Assembly: GCF_006968745.1 (NCBI RefSeq)
Contig: NZ_CP030118.1
Span: 1,996,654 to 2,060,653, forward strand
DNA from: Brasilonema sennae CENA114
GTDB taxonomy: Bacteria; Cyanobacteriota; Cyanobacteriia; Cyanobacteriales; Nostocaceae
DNA length: 64,000 bases
Reading direction: 5' to 3'
The position numbers and the translations under genes are program-made. This document shows positions 1-8,292 of this stretch, one piece after another; within the stretch, counting starts at the first letter, position 1; every line of letters begins with the position of its first letter. The notes under the pieces are model-generated. The model did not search any database. It was given only the letters and a program-made list of their open reading frames with translations, and was not told the DNA's origin.

Positions 1-1
1 C

Positions 2-982
2 ACTCAATTATGGGGCGAAGCAGATATTCTGCTTAAGGTGAGTCCACCTCAAGAGCGAGAAGATGGACGCTCAGAAATTGACTTACTCAAGGAAGGATCT
101 GTACTCATTAGCTTTCTTAACCCTTTAGGAAATCCTTCCGTAGCGCAGCGACTGGCAGAACGTAAGGTAACTGCTATGAGTATGGAGATGATCCCGCGCA
201 CGACTCGGGCACAAAGTATGGATGCTTTATCCTCGCAAGCATCAATTGCAGGTTACAAAGCGGTTCTAATTGGTGCAGCAGCATTACCAAAATATTTCCC
301 GATGTTGACAACAGCGGCTGGAACGATCGCTCCGGCGAAAGTGTTTATCATGGGGGCTGGTGTGGCTGGATTGCAGGCGATCGCCACCGCCAGACGTTTG
401 GGAGCGATCGTCGAAGCCTTTGATATTCGTCCCGCCGTCAAAGAAGAAGTCCAAAGTTTGGGGGCAAAATTCGTTGAAGTCAAACTAGAAGAAGAAACAA
501 CCGCCGCTGGAGGCTACGCCAAAGAAATTTCTGAAGCTAGCAAACAGCGCACTCAAGAAGTTGTCGCCGAACACGTCAAGAATGCTGATGTGGTGATTAC
601 CACCGCCCAAGTTCCTGGTAGAAAAGCACCTGTTTTAGTTACTGAAGAGATGGTAGCGCAGATGAAACCAGGTTCAGTGATTGTGGATATCGCTGCTGAA
701 CAGGGTGGTAACTGTGCTTGCACTGATCCCGGTAAAGATATTGTGTGGAATGGCATCACTATCATTGGTCCCATCAATTTACCATCATCCATGCCAGTTC
801 ACGCCAGCCAACTTTATTCCAAAAATTTGTCGTCGTTGATGCAACTGTTGATTAAAGACAAAGCTTTAAATGTCAACTTTGCTGACGACATCGTTGATGC
901 GGCTTGTGTTACCCACGGTGGCGAAATTCGTAACCAACGTGTGAAAGATGCCTTACAAGCTTTAAGCGGTGTGGCAAGTTAA
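2..982 (+). CDS. pntAA: NAD(P) transhydrogenase alpha subunit part 1, 5' end cut off
   Basis: This soluble, NAD(H)-binding subunit of the membrane transhydrogenase couples hydride transfer between NADH and NADP+ to proton flow. The reading frame is open to the window edge (TQLWGEADILLKV precedes the first internal GTG at 38), so the gene starts outside the window and the GTG is not its start. About 326 residues are visible. They show the Rossmann dinucleotide loop GAGVAGLQA (encoded near 355-381), the family stretch FDIRPAVKEEVQSLGA and the tail helix before TAA. It is followed 68 bp downstream by pntAB, so the subunit is of the split type seen in cyanobacteria. Identification is firm; only the N-terminus is missing. 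Confidence 0.96.
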   Translation, partial: TQLWGEADILLKVSPPQEREDGRSEIDLLKEGSVLISFLNPLGNPSVAQRLAERKVTAMSMEMIPRTTRAQSMDALSSQASIAGYKAVLIGAAALPKYFPMLTTAAGTIAPAKVFIMGAGVAGLQAIATARRLGAIVEAFDIRPAVKEEVQSLGAKFVEVKLEEETTAAGGYAKEISEASKQRTQEVVAEHVKNADVVITTAQVPGRKAPVLVTEEMVAQMKPGSVIVDIAAEQGGNCACTDPGKDIVWNGITIIGPINLPSSMPVHASQLYSKNLSSLMQLLIKDKALNVNFADDIVDAACVTHGGEIRNQRVKDALQALSGVAS

Positions 983-1050
983 TTAATTTTTGTAATAAGT
1001 GCTGACGTGTACTTATCACAACTCAATTTGCATAAGGAGTATATCGAGCG

Positions 1051-1344
1051 ATGACAGAAGCATTAATCGCTGCCTTGTTTGTGTTTGTTTTGGCATCCTT
1101 TACTGGATTTGAAGTTATCAACAAAGTTCCACCAACCCTCCACACACCTTTGATGTCAGGTTCCAACGCCATTTCTGGAATTGCTGTACTGGGTGCGATC
1201 GTGGCTTCTGGTGCTAGAGAGACGAATTTATCAGTCATTTTAGGTTTGATTGCCGTAATTTTGGCAATGGTTAACGTGGTGGGTGGCTTCCTAGTCACAG
1301 ACAGAATGCTGCAAATGTTCAAGAAAAAGGAGATTAAGGCGTGA
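1051..1344 (+). CDS. pntAB: NAD(P) transhydrogenase alpha subunit part 2
   Basis: This small membrane subunit of the transhydrogenase (97 aa) corresponds to the C-terminal membrane part of the fused alpha chain in enterobacteria. Three hydrophobic helices are visible (about residues 4-22, 38-54 and 60-82), followed by a basic tail (KKKEIKA). An AAGGAG ribosome-binding site lies 9-14 bases before the ATG. Its stop codon overlaps the GTG start of pntB (GTGA), so translation is probably coupled. It serves as part of the proton channel together with PntB. Confidence 0.95.
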   Translation: MTEALIAALFVFVLASFTGFEVINKVPPTLHTPLMSGSNAISGIAVLGAIVASGARETNLSVILGLIAVILAMVNVVGGFLVTDRMLQMFKKKEIKA

Positions 1345-2747
1345 GCGACTTTTTACCAACCGGGATTCAGCTAACGTATTTAGTCGCTGCATCCTTATTC
1401 ATTCTGGGTTTGAAACAGCTGGGATCACCCGCGACAGCACGACAAGGTAATGTTGTTGCAGCTGTGGGGATGCTGTTGGCTATTGTGGCAACAATGCTGG
1501 ATCAGCATGTGTTGAACTATGAAATGATTTTGGTAGGGTTGGTTATTGGATCTTTGATTGGTATCGTCGCCGCCTACAAAGTCCAAATGACGGATATGCC
1601 CCAAATGGTGGGTTTGCTCAACGGCTTGGGTGGTGCAGCATCTGCACTCGTTGCGGTTGCTGAATTTTGGCGGTTGCTAGGAAACGGTGAAGCAATACCT
1701 CTTGACGCCAACATCTCTATGTTGCTGGATGTGTTAATTGGTGGTGTGACTTTCACAGGAAGCTTTATTGCTTTTGCAAAACTGCAAGGTATTATGAGCG
1801 GTTCCCCAATTACATTTCCTTTGCAGCAACCATTTAACCTCTCGCTTCTGGCTGCCTTTATTGCGGGTAGTGCTTATTTAATTATCAATCCGCACAGCTT
1901 ACCTGTCTTCTTAGGAATTGTTGCTGTTTCTCTAGTGTTGGGTGTGATGTTCGTCATCCCCATCGGTGGCGGCGATATGCCTGTGGTGATTTCGCTGTTG
2001 AACTCGTTTTCCGGGTTAGCGGCGGCTGCTGCTGGTTTCGTGGTGATGAACAATATGTTAATCATCGCTGGCGCATTGGTGGGAGCATCTGGGATCATCC
2101 TTACCGAGATTATGTGTAAGGCGATGAACCGTTCTCTGTTCAGTGTGCTGTTCAGTGCTTTTGGTACAGTGGCTGCGTCTGGTGGTGCTGCTGGTAGTGC
2201 ACGTACAACTGATCAAAGCGTTCGCAGCATTGATCCCGAAGAAGGCGCGATGATGTTGGGTTATGCTCGTTCTGTGGTGATTGTTCCTGGTTACGGGATG
2301 GCGGTTGCACAGGCGCAGCACAGCATACGTGAGTTGGCAGATCAGCTCGAACGTATGGGCGTGGATGTGAAGTATGCAATTCACCCCGTTGCTGGTAGAA
2401 TGCCGGGACATATGAATGTGTTGTTGGCTGAGGCGAATGTGCCTTATGAGCAACTGCATGATATGGATGATATCAATCCTCAGTTTGAGCAGACAGATGT
2501 CGCTTTGGTAATTGGGGCGAATGATGTGGTGAATCCGGCAGCGCGGAGTGATACAAATAGCCCGATTTATGGTATGCCAATCTTGGAAGTGGATCGGGCG
2601 AAGCAGACAATTGTAATTAAGCGCGGTATGAGTGCGGGTTTTGCTGGTGTGGATAATGAGTTGTTTTATAAGAATAAAACGACGATGCTCTTTGGTAGTG
2701 CGAAGGATATGGTTGGAAAGTTGGTTTCTGAAGTGAAGCAACTGTAG
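1341..2747 (+). CDS. pntB: NAD(P) transhydrogenase beta subunit
   Basis: PntB (468 aa) carries most of the proton channel and the NADP(H)-binding domain. Residues 1 to about 270 are a run of hydrophobic helices rich in Gly and Ala. From about residue 312 the soluble domain begins with VPGYGMAVAQAQ, the NADP-binding loop, followed by HPVAGRMPGHMNVLLAEA and VIGANDVVNPAA, all typical of the family. It starts with GTG inside the pntAB stop codon. Length is normal. The final 17 codons are duplicated downstream (see the repeat at 2842-2919). A hairpin with a T-run follows at 2806-2841 and probably ends the pnt operon. Confidence 0.97.
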   Translation: MSDFLPTGIQLTYLVAASLFILGLKQLGSPATARQGNVVAAVGMLLAIVATMLDQHVLNYEMILVGLVIGSLIGIVAAYKVQMTDMPQMVGLLNGLGGAASALVAVAEFWRLLGNGEAIPLDANISMLLDVLIGGVTFTGSFIAFAKLQGIMSGSPITFPLQQPFNLSLLAAFIAGSAYLIINPHSLPVFLGIVAVSLVLGVMFVIPIGGGDMPVVISLLNSFSGLAAAAAGFVVMNNMLIIAGALVGASGIILTEIMCKAMNRSLFSVLFSAFGTVAASGGAAGSARTTDQSVRSIDPEEGAMMLGYARSVVIVPGYGMAVAQAQHSIRELADQLERMGVDVKYAIHPVAGRMPGHMNVLLAEANVPYEQLHDMDDINPQFEQTDVALVIGANDVVNPAARSDTNSPIYGMPILEVDRAKQTIVIKRGMSAGFAGVDNELFYKNKTTMLFGSAKDMVGKLVSEVKQL

Positions 2748-2805
2748 GGAATTGTAGATTATGGATACAGCATAAATCCAAAATCCCTTTTATGGATCGT
2801 GTATA

Positions 2806-2841
2806 AACTTGCTAAGGGTTTGTCCTGAGGCAAGTTTTTTT
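2806..2841 (+). terminator. Rho-independent terminator of the pnt operon
   Basis: AACTTGC at 2806-2812 pairs with GCAAGTT at 2830-2836, and an extra AGG/CCT pairing is possible inside the loop. The right arm runs directly into a T-run to 2841. It lies 59 bp after the pntB stop codon and points the right way for that operon. Confidence 0.75.
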
Positions 2842-2919
2842 ATGGTTAAAATTAATACGAGCTTTGCTAGTGCGAAGGATATGGTTGGAAAGTTGGTTTC
2901 TGAAGTGAAGCAGTTGTAA
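2842..2919 (+). pseudogene. Duplicated 3' tail of pntB (25-codon mini-ORF)
   Basis: Bases 2868-2912 repeat pntB 2696-2740 without a mismatch over 45 bp, in the same orientation. An ATG at 2842 is in frame with the copy, so a 25-codon frame reads MVKINTSFASAKD and then the PntB C-terminal residues to the stop. The last two codons and the stop differ from pntB only synonymously (CAG TTG TAA against CAA CTG TAG). That suggests the copy came from a related pntB allele rather than a simple local duplication. No function is assumed. Confidence 0.7.
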
Positions 2920-3013
2920 AGATTTTGGGTTAATAGCAGTTCTGAGTTGAATTACTCCCCTCCCACTACAAGATTACCTATAATGATAAGTAGGGTGTAT
3001 TGTCAAAAAATGT

Positions 3014-4163
3014 ATGGTTACTCGAACTCATCTGTTAAGCGATTGCCTACGGCAGAGCTACGCTTAACGCCTACTGGACTTAGAACGGTGGAAGAGTCTG
3101 TATTACAAGCATCAACAGCAATATATACGTCAAAGACTGTTAGCAATTAAATACTTATACGAAGGTAAAAGTAGAAAAGAAATCTCAGAGTTATTGGGAT
3201 GCACGTATAAAACTCTAACAAGCTGGATAGATAAATTTTTAAGTGGTGGTTTAATAGGGTTAATCCAACCAATAACTCATAATTTACCTGGTAGACTTAG
3301 CACAAGTCAAAGAGAAGAATTAAAAAAAATGTTGCTCGAACAAAAACCGATAGATTACGGTGTGGATAGAAATATATGGACGGCTAAAATTATTTGTCAC
3401 GTTATCAAACAAAGATGGGCAGTCGAGTTAAAAGATAGTCGAATTTATCAGATCTTGAATGAGCTACATCTTTCACATCAAAAAGCACATAGGGATTATG
3501 CGAACGCTGACGCAACAAAGCAATCAGAATTTATATCATGTTTAAAAAAAACTTGAAAATATAGACGAGAGAGAAAAAATAACTTTTTTTGATGAGTTTG
3601 CAGTTTATGATCGTCCTAGTACATTTTATGCCTGGGCAGAGAAAAATACTCGTCCACAAGTTCCAAGTAATGAGCGTAATCGCCGTCACAAATTAAATGG
3701 GATGCTTTGCGTAGATGCCATAACTGGAGAAGAATATCTGAAATTAAAAGAACGTTCTAAAACTGATAGCGAAGCGTGGCGGAACGCCATAGATGTATCA
3801 AGCTATTTTACTGAGTTCGTTAATGATTGTCTGAAAAGTGGAGTGAAATATTTAACGATTATTTTAGATAATAACTCGACACACAAACAAAAAATGCGCT
3901 CTCAATTAGTTACTAACTTATCTGAATTGGGAATTCAAGAACAAATTGAGATTGAGTTTATTTATACTCCTCCTTATTCTCCGGATTTTAATCTAGCCGA
4001 ATATATTATTCATCTTTTAAGGCTTGAAGTCTTACATCATCAACCTGTAGATACAACAATACAACTTGTTCAACAAAAACTAGAAAATTTCCTGATGATT
4101 AAACATGTTCAAACCCCTGAGCAAATTCAAAATACTATTGAACACATTTACCGCTTAATTTAG
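3014..4163 (+). pseudogene. IS630-family transposase, interrupted
   Basis: The frame starts with ATG at 3014 (MVTRTHLLS) and meets an in-frame TAA at 3065-3067. That stop is supplied by a short repeat (3037-3072) also found at 31638-31673. The same frame then continues through a helix-turn-helix region (LLAIKYLYEGKSRKEISELL) to a stop at 3554-3556. The DDE half continues in a second frame after a run of eight A (3544-3551), so a +1 or -2 slip is needed. The catalytic half keeps ILDNNSTHK and YTPPYSPDFNLAE, which carry the second Asp and the Glu. A second repeat-like insert encodes SEAWRNAI near 3769-3792. The A-run could be a slippage site, but the in-frame stop argues for decay. Confidence 0.85.
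3037..3072. repeat. Short interspersed repeat, copy 1 (inside transposase)
   Basis: This 36-bp sequence matches 31638-31673 at 35 of 36 bases. Its core is CCTACGGCAGAGCTACGCTT with CGAT/TAACG flanks. Its length is a multiple of three, so it leaves the downstream transposase frame in register but introduces a TAA stop. Confidence 0.8.
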
Positions 4164-4344
4164 GTAATCTTCTGGTGGGAGGGGAGTAAATACACGATTG
4201 ATGTAAAAACCTTACCCTTCGGGTTCGTCTCTACTGCATTTTTAGGAAATCGTATGGTTTATACTACATTGTAGTTAAAGATGACGTTGATAAAATAAAT
4301 CAGCGATAAAATTTGAATAAGTCAAGCAATTAGGGTTACGTGAA

Positions 4345-4599
4345 ATGAATATTTCCCTCAAACCTGAGCATGAGCAGTTTATTCAATCCCAAATTCAAGC
4401 AGGGAGATATGCTAATGCAGAGGATGTGATGAACGAAGCATTGAAACTGATGCAAGCAAGGGAGCAACGTTTGGAAGAACTCCGGCAAAAAATAGCGGTT
4501 GGTAAGGAACAAATTGCCAGAGGAGAGGTTACGGATGGGGAAATAGTATTTGCTCAACTCCAAGATAAAATTAATAAAATTGCTGAGTCTCAAAGATGA
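4345..4599 (+). CDS. parD: ParD-like antitoxin
   Basis: This 84-aa protein has the ParD/CopG ribbon-helix-helix N-terminus (MNISLKPEHEQFIQSQIQAG followed by RYANAEDVMNEALKLM) and a charged helical tail that would wrap the toxin. The start ATG follows TTACGTGAA. Its last codons overlap the next gene by four bases (ATGA), the usual arrangement of an antitoxin-toxin operon. It would neutralise the adjacent ParE-like toxin and repress its own promoter. Confidence 0.88.
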   Translation: MNISLKPEHEQFIQSQIQAGRYANAEDVMNEALKLMQAREQRLEELRQKIAVGKEQIARGEVTDGEIVFAQLQDKINKIAESQR

Positions 4600-4895
4600 G
4601 TAACTACTCTTTTTCTGATGAAGCAGTCAAAGATTTAAATTCTATTTGTGAATATATTGCTCAGAATAATCCTAAAGCTGCCAGTAAGCTTTTTGACGCA
4701 ATTCGTCAGAAGTGTAAACTAGTTTCCGGATTTCCCAATATGGGGAAGAGTTATGAGCGATTGTCCCCTAATTTACGGGGATTTAGTATTGAAGATTATA
4801 TTGTTTTGTACTATCCAAGAGAGGATGGAATTGATATTGCGCGTGTCATTAGCGGATATAGAGATTTAGAATCCATGTTTTTGGAACCAGAATAA
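4596..4895 (+). CDS. parE: ParE/RelE-superfamily toxin
   Basis: This toxin (99 aa) has the family landmarks FSDEAVKDLNSICEYIAQNN, then PNMGKSYERLSPNLRGF, and a closing YYPREDGIDIARVISGYRDLE. ParE toxins poison DNA gyrase and RelE toxins cut ribosome-bound mRNA; the ParD-type partner favours the ParE type. It overlaps parD by four bases. The frame is full length and undamaged, so this pair may be active. Confidence 0.88.
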   Translation: MSNYSFSDEAVKDLNSICEYIAQNNPKAASKLFDAIRQKCKLVSGFPNMGKSYERLSPNLRGFSIEDYIVLYYPREDGIDIARVISGYRDLESMFLEPE

Positions 4896-5021
4896 ACCTG
4901 CTAAAAAGCACAAGTAAAACTGGATTCACTTTTTTTATGAACCGCCAAGACGAGCCAGCGCCGTGGGCGGGTACCCCGACTCTCTGGGACTGGCGTTGCC
5001 AAGAGCGCAGAGAGTGAACTG

Positions 5022-5054
5022 TAGAGACGCGAGATATCGCGTCTCTAAATTTTT
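5022..5054. terminator. Strong hairpin between convergent genes
   Basis: An 11-bp perfect stem (TAGAGACGCGA at 5022-5032 with TCGCGTCTCTA at 5037-5047, loop GATA) is followed by AATTTTT on the plus strand. It sits after parE and overlaps the stop codon of the minus-strand radical-SAM fragment at 5045, so it could terminate transcription from parE. Confidence 0.65.
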
Positions 5055-5542
5055 GAGGATGTCAAGCTATCCCACTTTTCCACTGTTGGCTTATACAACC
5101 AATGATCCAGCTTGATGTCATCAACAAACCCTCTAAGTTCAGGATCGGGCCAAATGTGAAGCCGATCCTCACACCCTACCTCTCGTGCCGCTGTTTCAAT
5201 ATCATTCCATTGCCTTGTAAAACATTCTGCCCATGAGTTTTTATGCCTTATGGAATCGGTAAAATCCAAGCCCGCCGCTATCATCCGTTTTCCATTTGTT
5301 CCGCGAGCATTAATAGGCTCCCAAAATATAACCTCTGGATTTATACACATTATTTTTTCCAGATGTCTTTTGAAATCATCTAAAGTCATATTGGGATGAG
5401 TAGGAGCAACTGCAACATACATCCTACACCCAGCTTTATGACCTGCCACCATTGCTTTATAACGTTCCGAAGGAGGAGGAGCTTGAGGTTCAATCTGGCG
5501 ACTGAGTTCATCATTTAGGTATGGTAAACTCACATCTTGCAC
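5045..5542 (-). pseudogene. C-terminal fragment of a radical-SAM protein
   Basis: The visible 160 or so residues look like the C-terminal part of a spore-photolyase-like radical-SAM enzyme (ELSRQIEPQAPPPSERYKAM, then AGCRMYVAVAPTHPN), a region that follows the iron-sulfur core in that group. The cysteine motif CxxxCxxC is absent. The frame's first residues (MQDVS) are encoded by the terminal inverted repeat of the neighbouring IS, so the true gene was cut at about 5527. No matching N-terminal half is found on the other side of the IS. The substrate cannot be told from this piece. Confidence 0.65.
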
Positions 5543-6981
5543 CTGGAAATATGAATGTCAAAACCACAACTACGTGCGAGGGGAGCTAAGCGTTCAATAT
5601 CAAGTAAAAGAAGAGACACGACTATTTGGGTAAAAATTGATTCTAAGGCAGTTTGTGCAGCCTGACCCCAATCAGGTGGTGATCCAGACTGAATATGAAG
5701 ATAAGTCCAATGAGCAATGAGGTAGGCAGTCAGAGAAAGAATCAGCCAGCGATACATGCCAAGGAGAGAACCCTGTCCAAAACGGTGCAAACCAAAACGT
5801 TCGCGAAGCGTGACCCTTTGGGTCATTGCTTTGCGGTTTTAAACCATCCCTCAATTTGCCAACGACGCTTACCCCACCACTTGAGAGTAGAAGCTTTAAT
5901 GGGACGAGTAGACAAGACAAAACGTTTTTCAAGCTTGCCCTTATCGCGCTTTAAGTAATACCAAGATACGGTAACGGGAAACTTTAAACCAACCAAACGG
6001 ACTTGTTGTCCCTGTTTGTGTAAATGTCTTAAAACTCTTCCATCAACTAATTTACGGTTAATAGCCACACCTGTAACCGCATGATATTTCAACTTGCGTA
6101 CACCATGAAGAAATTCCACGCTCCCAAAAGCCGTATCAACCAAAATATTCACCCGAAAGCGTTCAGTTAAAGATTTAGGTAAACGCTTAACTAACCTGAG
6201 TCCTAGTTGAGCGGGTGAAGGTGTACCCTTACCTCTCCAAACACGGAAGTTCCAAGGTATGCGCCACTTTCCGACAACTAAATAAACTACTACTATATGC
6301 AGACCACGTTTACCGTTATAAACTCTTATTAAATCCTCAAAGTTTTTAAATTTACCCCGTTTTTCAAGAGTCGTTAGGTCAATGATAACCTGTAAAAATG
6401 GTTTACGTCCTTTCCCTTCTGCTGAAAAAACCTTTAAGCTCGTCTCTAATACATGGTTACGAACAATACGAATCATATCCCTTGTTGACCAAGGATTGAT
6501 ATTTAAAAACCGACTCAATGCACTCGGAGATTTGGTTTGAGAGTGTTCAGGTAAGGGATGCCCTTGCGCTTCCAAAAATCATCCCAGCATTGCATCAAGA
6601 TTATCTTTTTGGTATTGCGTCGGCATTAACTCTTTGAGATTGTATACTAGCTTTTGGGCGTAGGTAAGCATTGTTCTTGCTATAAAAAATTCGATATTTC
6701 ACGCCCTTTCTCTCATATTTTCTGCTATCAAAGCAAATTCCGTTTTTGAAATTAAAGTTAGCGCTGGCGCTCCGCGCTCGCCGTAGGCGATCGCACTACA
6801 GGATGACGCAAATAGTCATCCCTACATCTTGTATTTTTGGAAGCTTTTTATGTAAAATTACGGCTACTTTAAGTTTCTTTATCACTCTTATGTACTTAAA
6901 TTATTGATTCATCTTCTGTTATATTTTTGTACTCCTTATTTGCCTTTTACGGGTTTGTTCGGTTAGGTGCAAGATGTGAGT
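5528..6981 (-). mobile_element. IS4-like insertion sequence, decayed
   Basis: The element is bounded by a perfect 17-bp inverted repeat, AACTCACATCTTGCACC at 5527-5543 and its complement at 6966-6982. A possible TAA target repeat lies at both edges. Inside is one transposase gene on the minus strand (5530-6671) with at least two lesions. The 300 bp between the transposase start and the right end hold GC-rich interspersed repeats (around 6765-6800) and no gene. Confidence 0.75.
5530..6671 (-). pseudogene. DDE transposase (IS4 group), broken
   Basis: Translation can begin at ATG 6671 (MLTYAQKLVYNLKELMPTQY) but meets an in-frame TGA at 6579-6581. It then continues through a long DDE-type domain (VNILVDTAFGSVEF; ending WWGKRRWQIEGWFKTAK). 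At 5801-5835 a palindromic repeat containing TGACCC-TTT-GGGTCA breaks the frame, and the C-terminal segment (ERFGLHRFGQGS, then MYRWLILSL) lies in another frame. The conserved junction should read roughly WFKTAKHRFGLHRFGQ, so the repeat was inserted into a once intact gene. Exact IS family is uncertain. Confidence 0.75.
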
Positions 6982-7187
6982 TAAGAAAATGCCAGCGCAG
7001 GCGTTACTCTTGCACCAAGTAGCAAGAGGACTTAGTACAAGCTTGCACAAGCTCGTAACGTATTTTAAATATAGTATATTTATTAGCTAAGTCACCGAAA
7101 TAACACGTAGAGAAAACAGAGATTGCCTAAAAAATCTGCACAATGCGATCGCCTAATTCTAATTTTTCCAATAGCTACTTGATAGCC
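6982..7187. other. Intergenic stretch beyond the IS end
   Basis: Between the IS right end and the MazF-like gene, no coding frame is recognisable on either strand. A HIP1 site lies near 7145. The missing 5' half of the radical-SAM gene is not here, so the left and right flanks of the IS are no longer from one gene. Confidence 0.5.
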
Positions 7188-7547
7188 TTAAACCACAAAT
7201 CCTAAAATGATATTTAAAGCTATACGAATGAGTTCCCAATATTCTTCTTCCAACACACCCACCAAACCCAACACGCGACGATGATCAACAGAACGAATTT
7301 GCCCAACATCAATAAAACGATCTCGATCTAATCCATTTGTTGGCGTTGCTTTCACGTTGACAACATATGGAGCTTGTTTACTTCCAGGTCGAAATGGCAT
7401 CACAATTGTTAGCAATCCATACTGATTCATAATGTCATTTTGCACAACCAAGCAAGCCCGGATTTTTTGCGCCTCAGCCCCTACAGTTGGATCAAGGTTC
7501 ACCCAACGAATTTCTCCCCGCCGATAAGTTAAGTTACTCTCTGGCAT
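7188..7547 (-). CDS. mazF: MazF/PemK-family toxin
   Basis: This endoribonuclease-type toxin (119 aa from ATG 7547; ATG 7556 is an alternative) shows YRRGEIRWVNLDPTVGAEAQ, then RACLVVQNDIMNQYGLLTIV, and QIRSVDHRRVLGLVGVL, all standard MazF positions. It overlaps the upstream antitoxin gene by 14 bp. Longer upstream codons (from 7631) lie wholly inside the antitoxin gene and are not needed. Known relatives cut single-stranded mRNA. Confidence 0.88.
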   Translation of the reverse strand: MPESNLTYRRGEIRWVNLDPTVGAEAQKIRACLVVQNDIMNQYGLLTIVMPFRPGSKQAPYVVNVKATPTNGLDRDRFIDVGQIRSVDHRRVLGLVGVLEEEYWELIRIALNIILGFVV

Positions 7548-7764
7548 TAATGCCATCCCCGACAACATTATCCCAAACAGCAATCTCAGCTTGATACTCT
7601 GAATCTTCAGCATCCTGCTTGAGGGCTGCAATCATTTCTGCTTCCAAAATTCGGCGGCGGTGTTCTGTCAGCAACGCATTAATATAACCACTGCGGTTGC
7701 CCTGTGCCTGCTGATCTATAAACTGGAGAACGTCTTCTTCTAAGGTAATTGTGACTTTGATCAT
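7534..7764 (-). CDS. Ribbon-helix-helix antitoxin of a MazEF-like pair
   Basis: This 76-aa protein starts MIKVTITLEEDVLQFIDQQA, a typical RHH strand and helix, followed by NRSGYINALL and a charged tail rich in Glu, Asp and Ala. It precedes and overlaps the MazF-like toxin, so it is the expected antitoxin and autorepressor. An AT-rich region (7765-7805) upstream would hold the promoter. Confidence 0.85.
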   Translation of the reverse strand: MIKVTITLEEDVLQFIDQQAQGNRSGYINALLTEHRRRILEAEMIAALKQDAEDSEYQAEIAVWDNVVGDGINARE

Positions 7765-7912
7765 TTAGTATTACCTTTTTGTCTTACTAAATAATCATAC
7801 TACAAAAAGTCTCTGCACTTTTCCCCTTTAGCACAAAAACGAAGCGCAAACAGACAAAGACGCTAGGAAATACTCTACCTCCTAGCGCCTCTGCCCAAGA
7901 TTTCAAGCAGAA

Positions 7913-8110
7913 TTATTTTTTCTTCTTAAGCTTGGGAGCAGTGTTCTTAGAAGTGGTGCTAGAACTAGCGCGTCGCATTTCGCGTTTTTCATCTTCTCGC
8001 AAACGGCGATCGCGCCAACCTGCCAGCGTCAAATAACCAACGCCTCCCGTAACTGCTACAAGCAGCACCGCAGCAACTGAAGCCAAAATAGTCAAGAATG
8101 GAATTTCCAC
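7913..8110 (-). CDS. Small single-helix membrane protein next to petN
   Basis: Function is not recognised. The 65-aa product has one hydrophobic helix (residues 5 to about 30, with a Gly-Gly-Val-Gly kink) and a strongly basic soluble tail (RDRRLREDEKREMRR, ending KLKKKK). It starts 7 bp after the petN stop on the same strand, so the two are probably cotranscribed, which suggests a thylakoid location. This is inference from position only. Confidence 0.7.
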   Translation of the reverse strand: MEIPFLTILASVAAVLLVAVTGGVGYLTLAGWRDRRLREDEKREMRRASSSTTSKNTAPKLKKKK

Positions 8111-8117
8111 GATTCTC

Positions 8118-8207
8118 TTAGAGTCCGTTGCGACCCCAAACTACCATTGAAATTGACCAAGTGAAAACAACAAGTAAAGCAACCCAGCCGAGTGTCAAAA
8201 TTTCCAT
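8118..8207 (-). CDS. petN: Cytochrome b6f complex subunit 8
   Basis: This 29-aa membrane peptide reads [17 protein letters not shown] followed by [12 protein letters not shown], an essentially complete match to cyanobacterial PetN. It spans the thylakoid membrane once at the rim of the cytochrome b6f complex, which passes electrons from plastoquinol to plastocyanin or cytochrome c6 in photosynthesis and respiration. The ATG (8205-8207) and TAA (8118-8120) frame is exact. The region upstream (8208-8290) should hold its promoter; an old transposon end lies beyond it. Confidence 0.95.
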   Translation of the reverse strand: MEILTLGWVALLVVFTWSISMVVWGRNGL

Positions 8208-8292
8208 AGTGCTACTTTTAAACTCAATAGAAACGTCTCTAAGTTTAATAATACTAGAAGCCCGTTCAGAACTAAAGTTTGGATTCCTCATT

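Larger units (their letters stand above)
2955..4186 (+). mobile_element. IS630-type insertion sequence, decayed
   Basis: A 1.23-kb element is bounded by TA dinucleotides (2953-2954 and 4187-4188), the target duplication expected of the IS630/Tc1-mariner group. The ends are near-perfect inverted repeats: including the TA, bases 2952-2979 and 4162-4189 match at 26 of 28 positions and begin TTACTCCCCTCCCAC. Inside is a transposase frame broken in two places. A non-autonomous relative with the same type of ends lies at 13626-13820. Confidence 0.9.

Noticed and set aside
2058..2741. 227-aa minus-strand open frame inside pntB
   Set aside because: Rich in His, Thr, Arg and Cys in the manner of an antisense frame; pntB itself is unambiguous.
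5695..5958. Plus-strand frame opposite the IS4-like transposase
   Set aside because: It is a shadow of a clearly transposase-coding minus strand.
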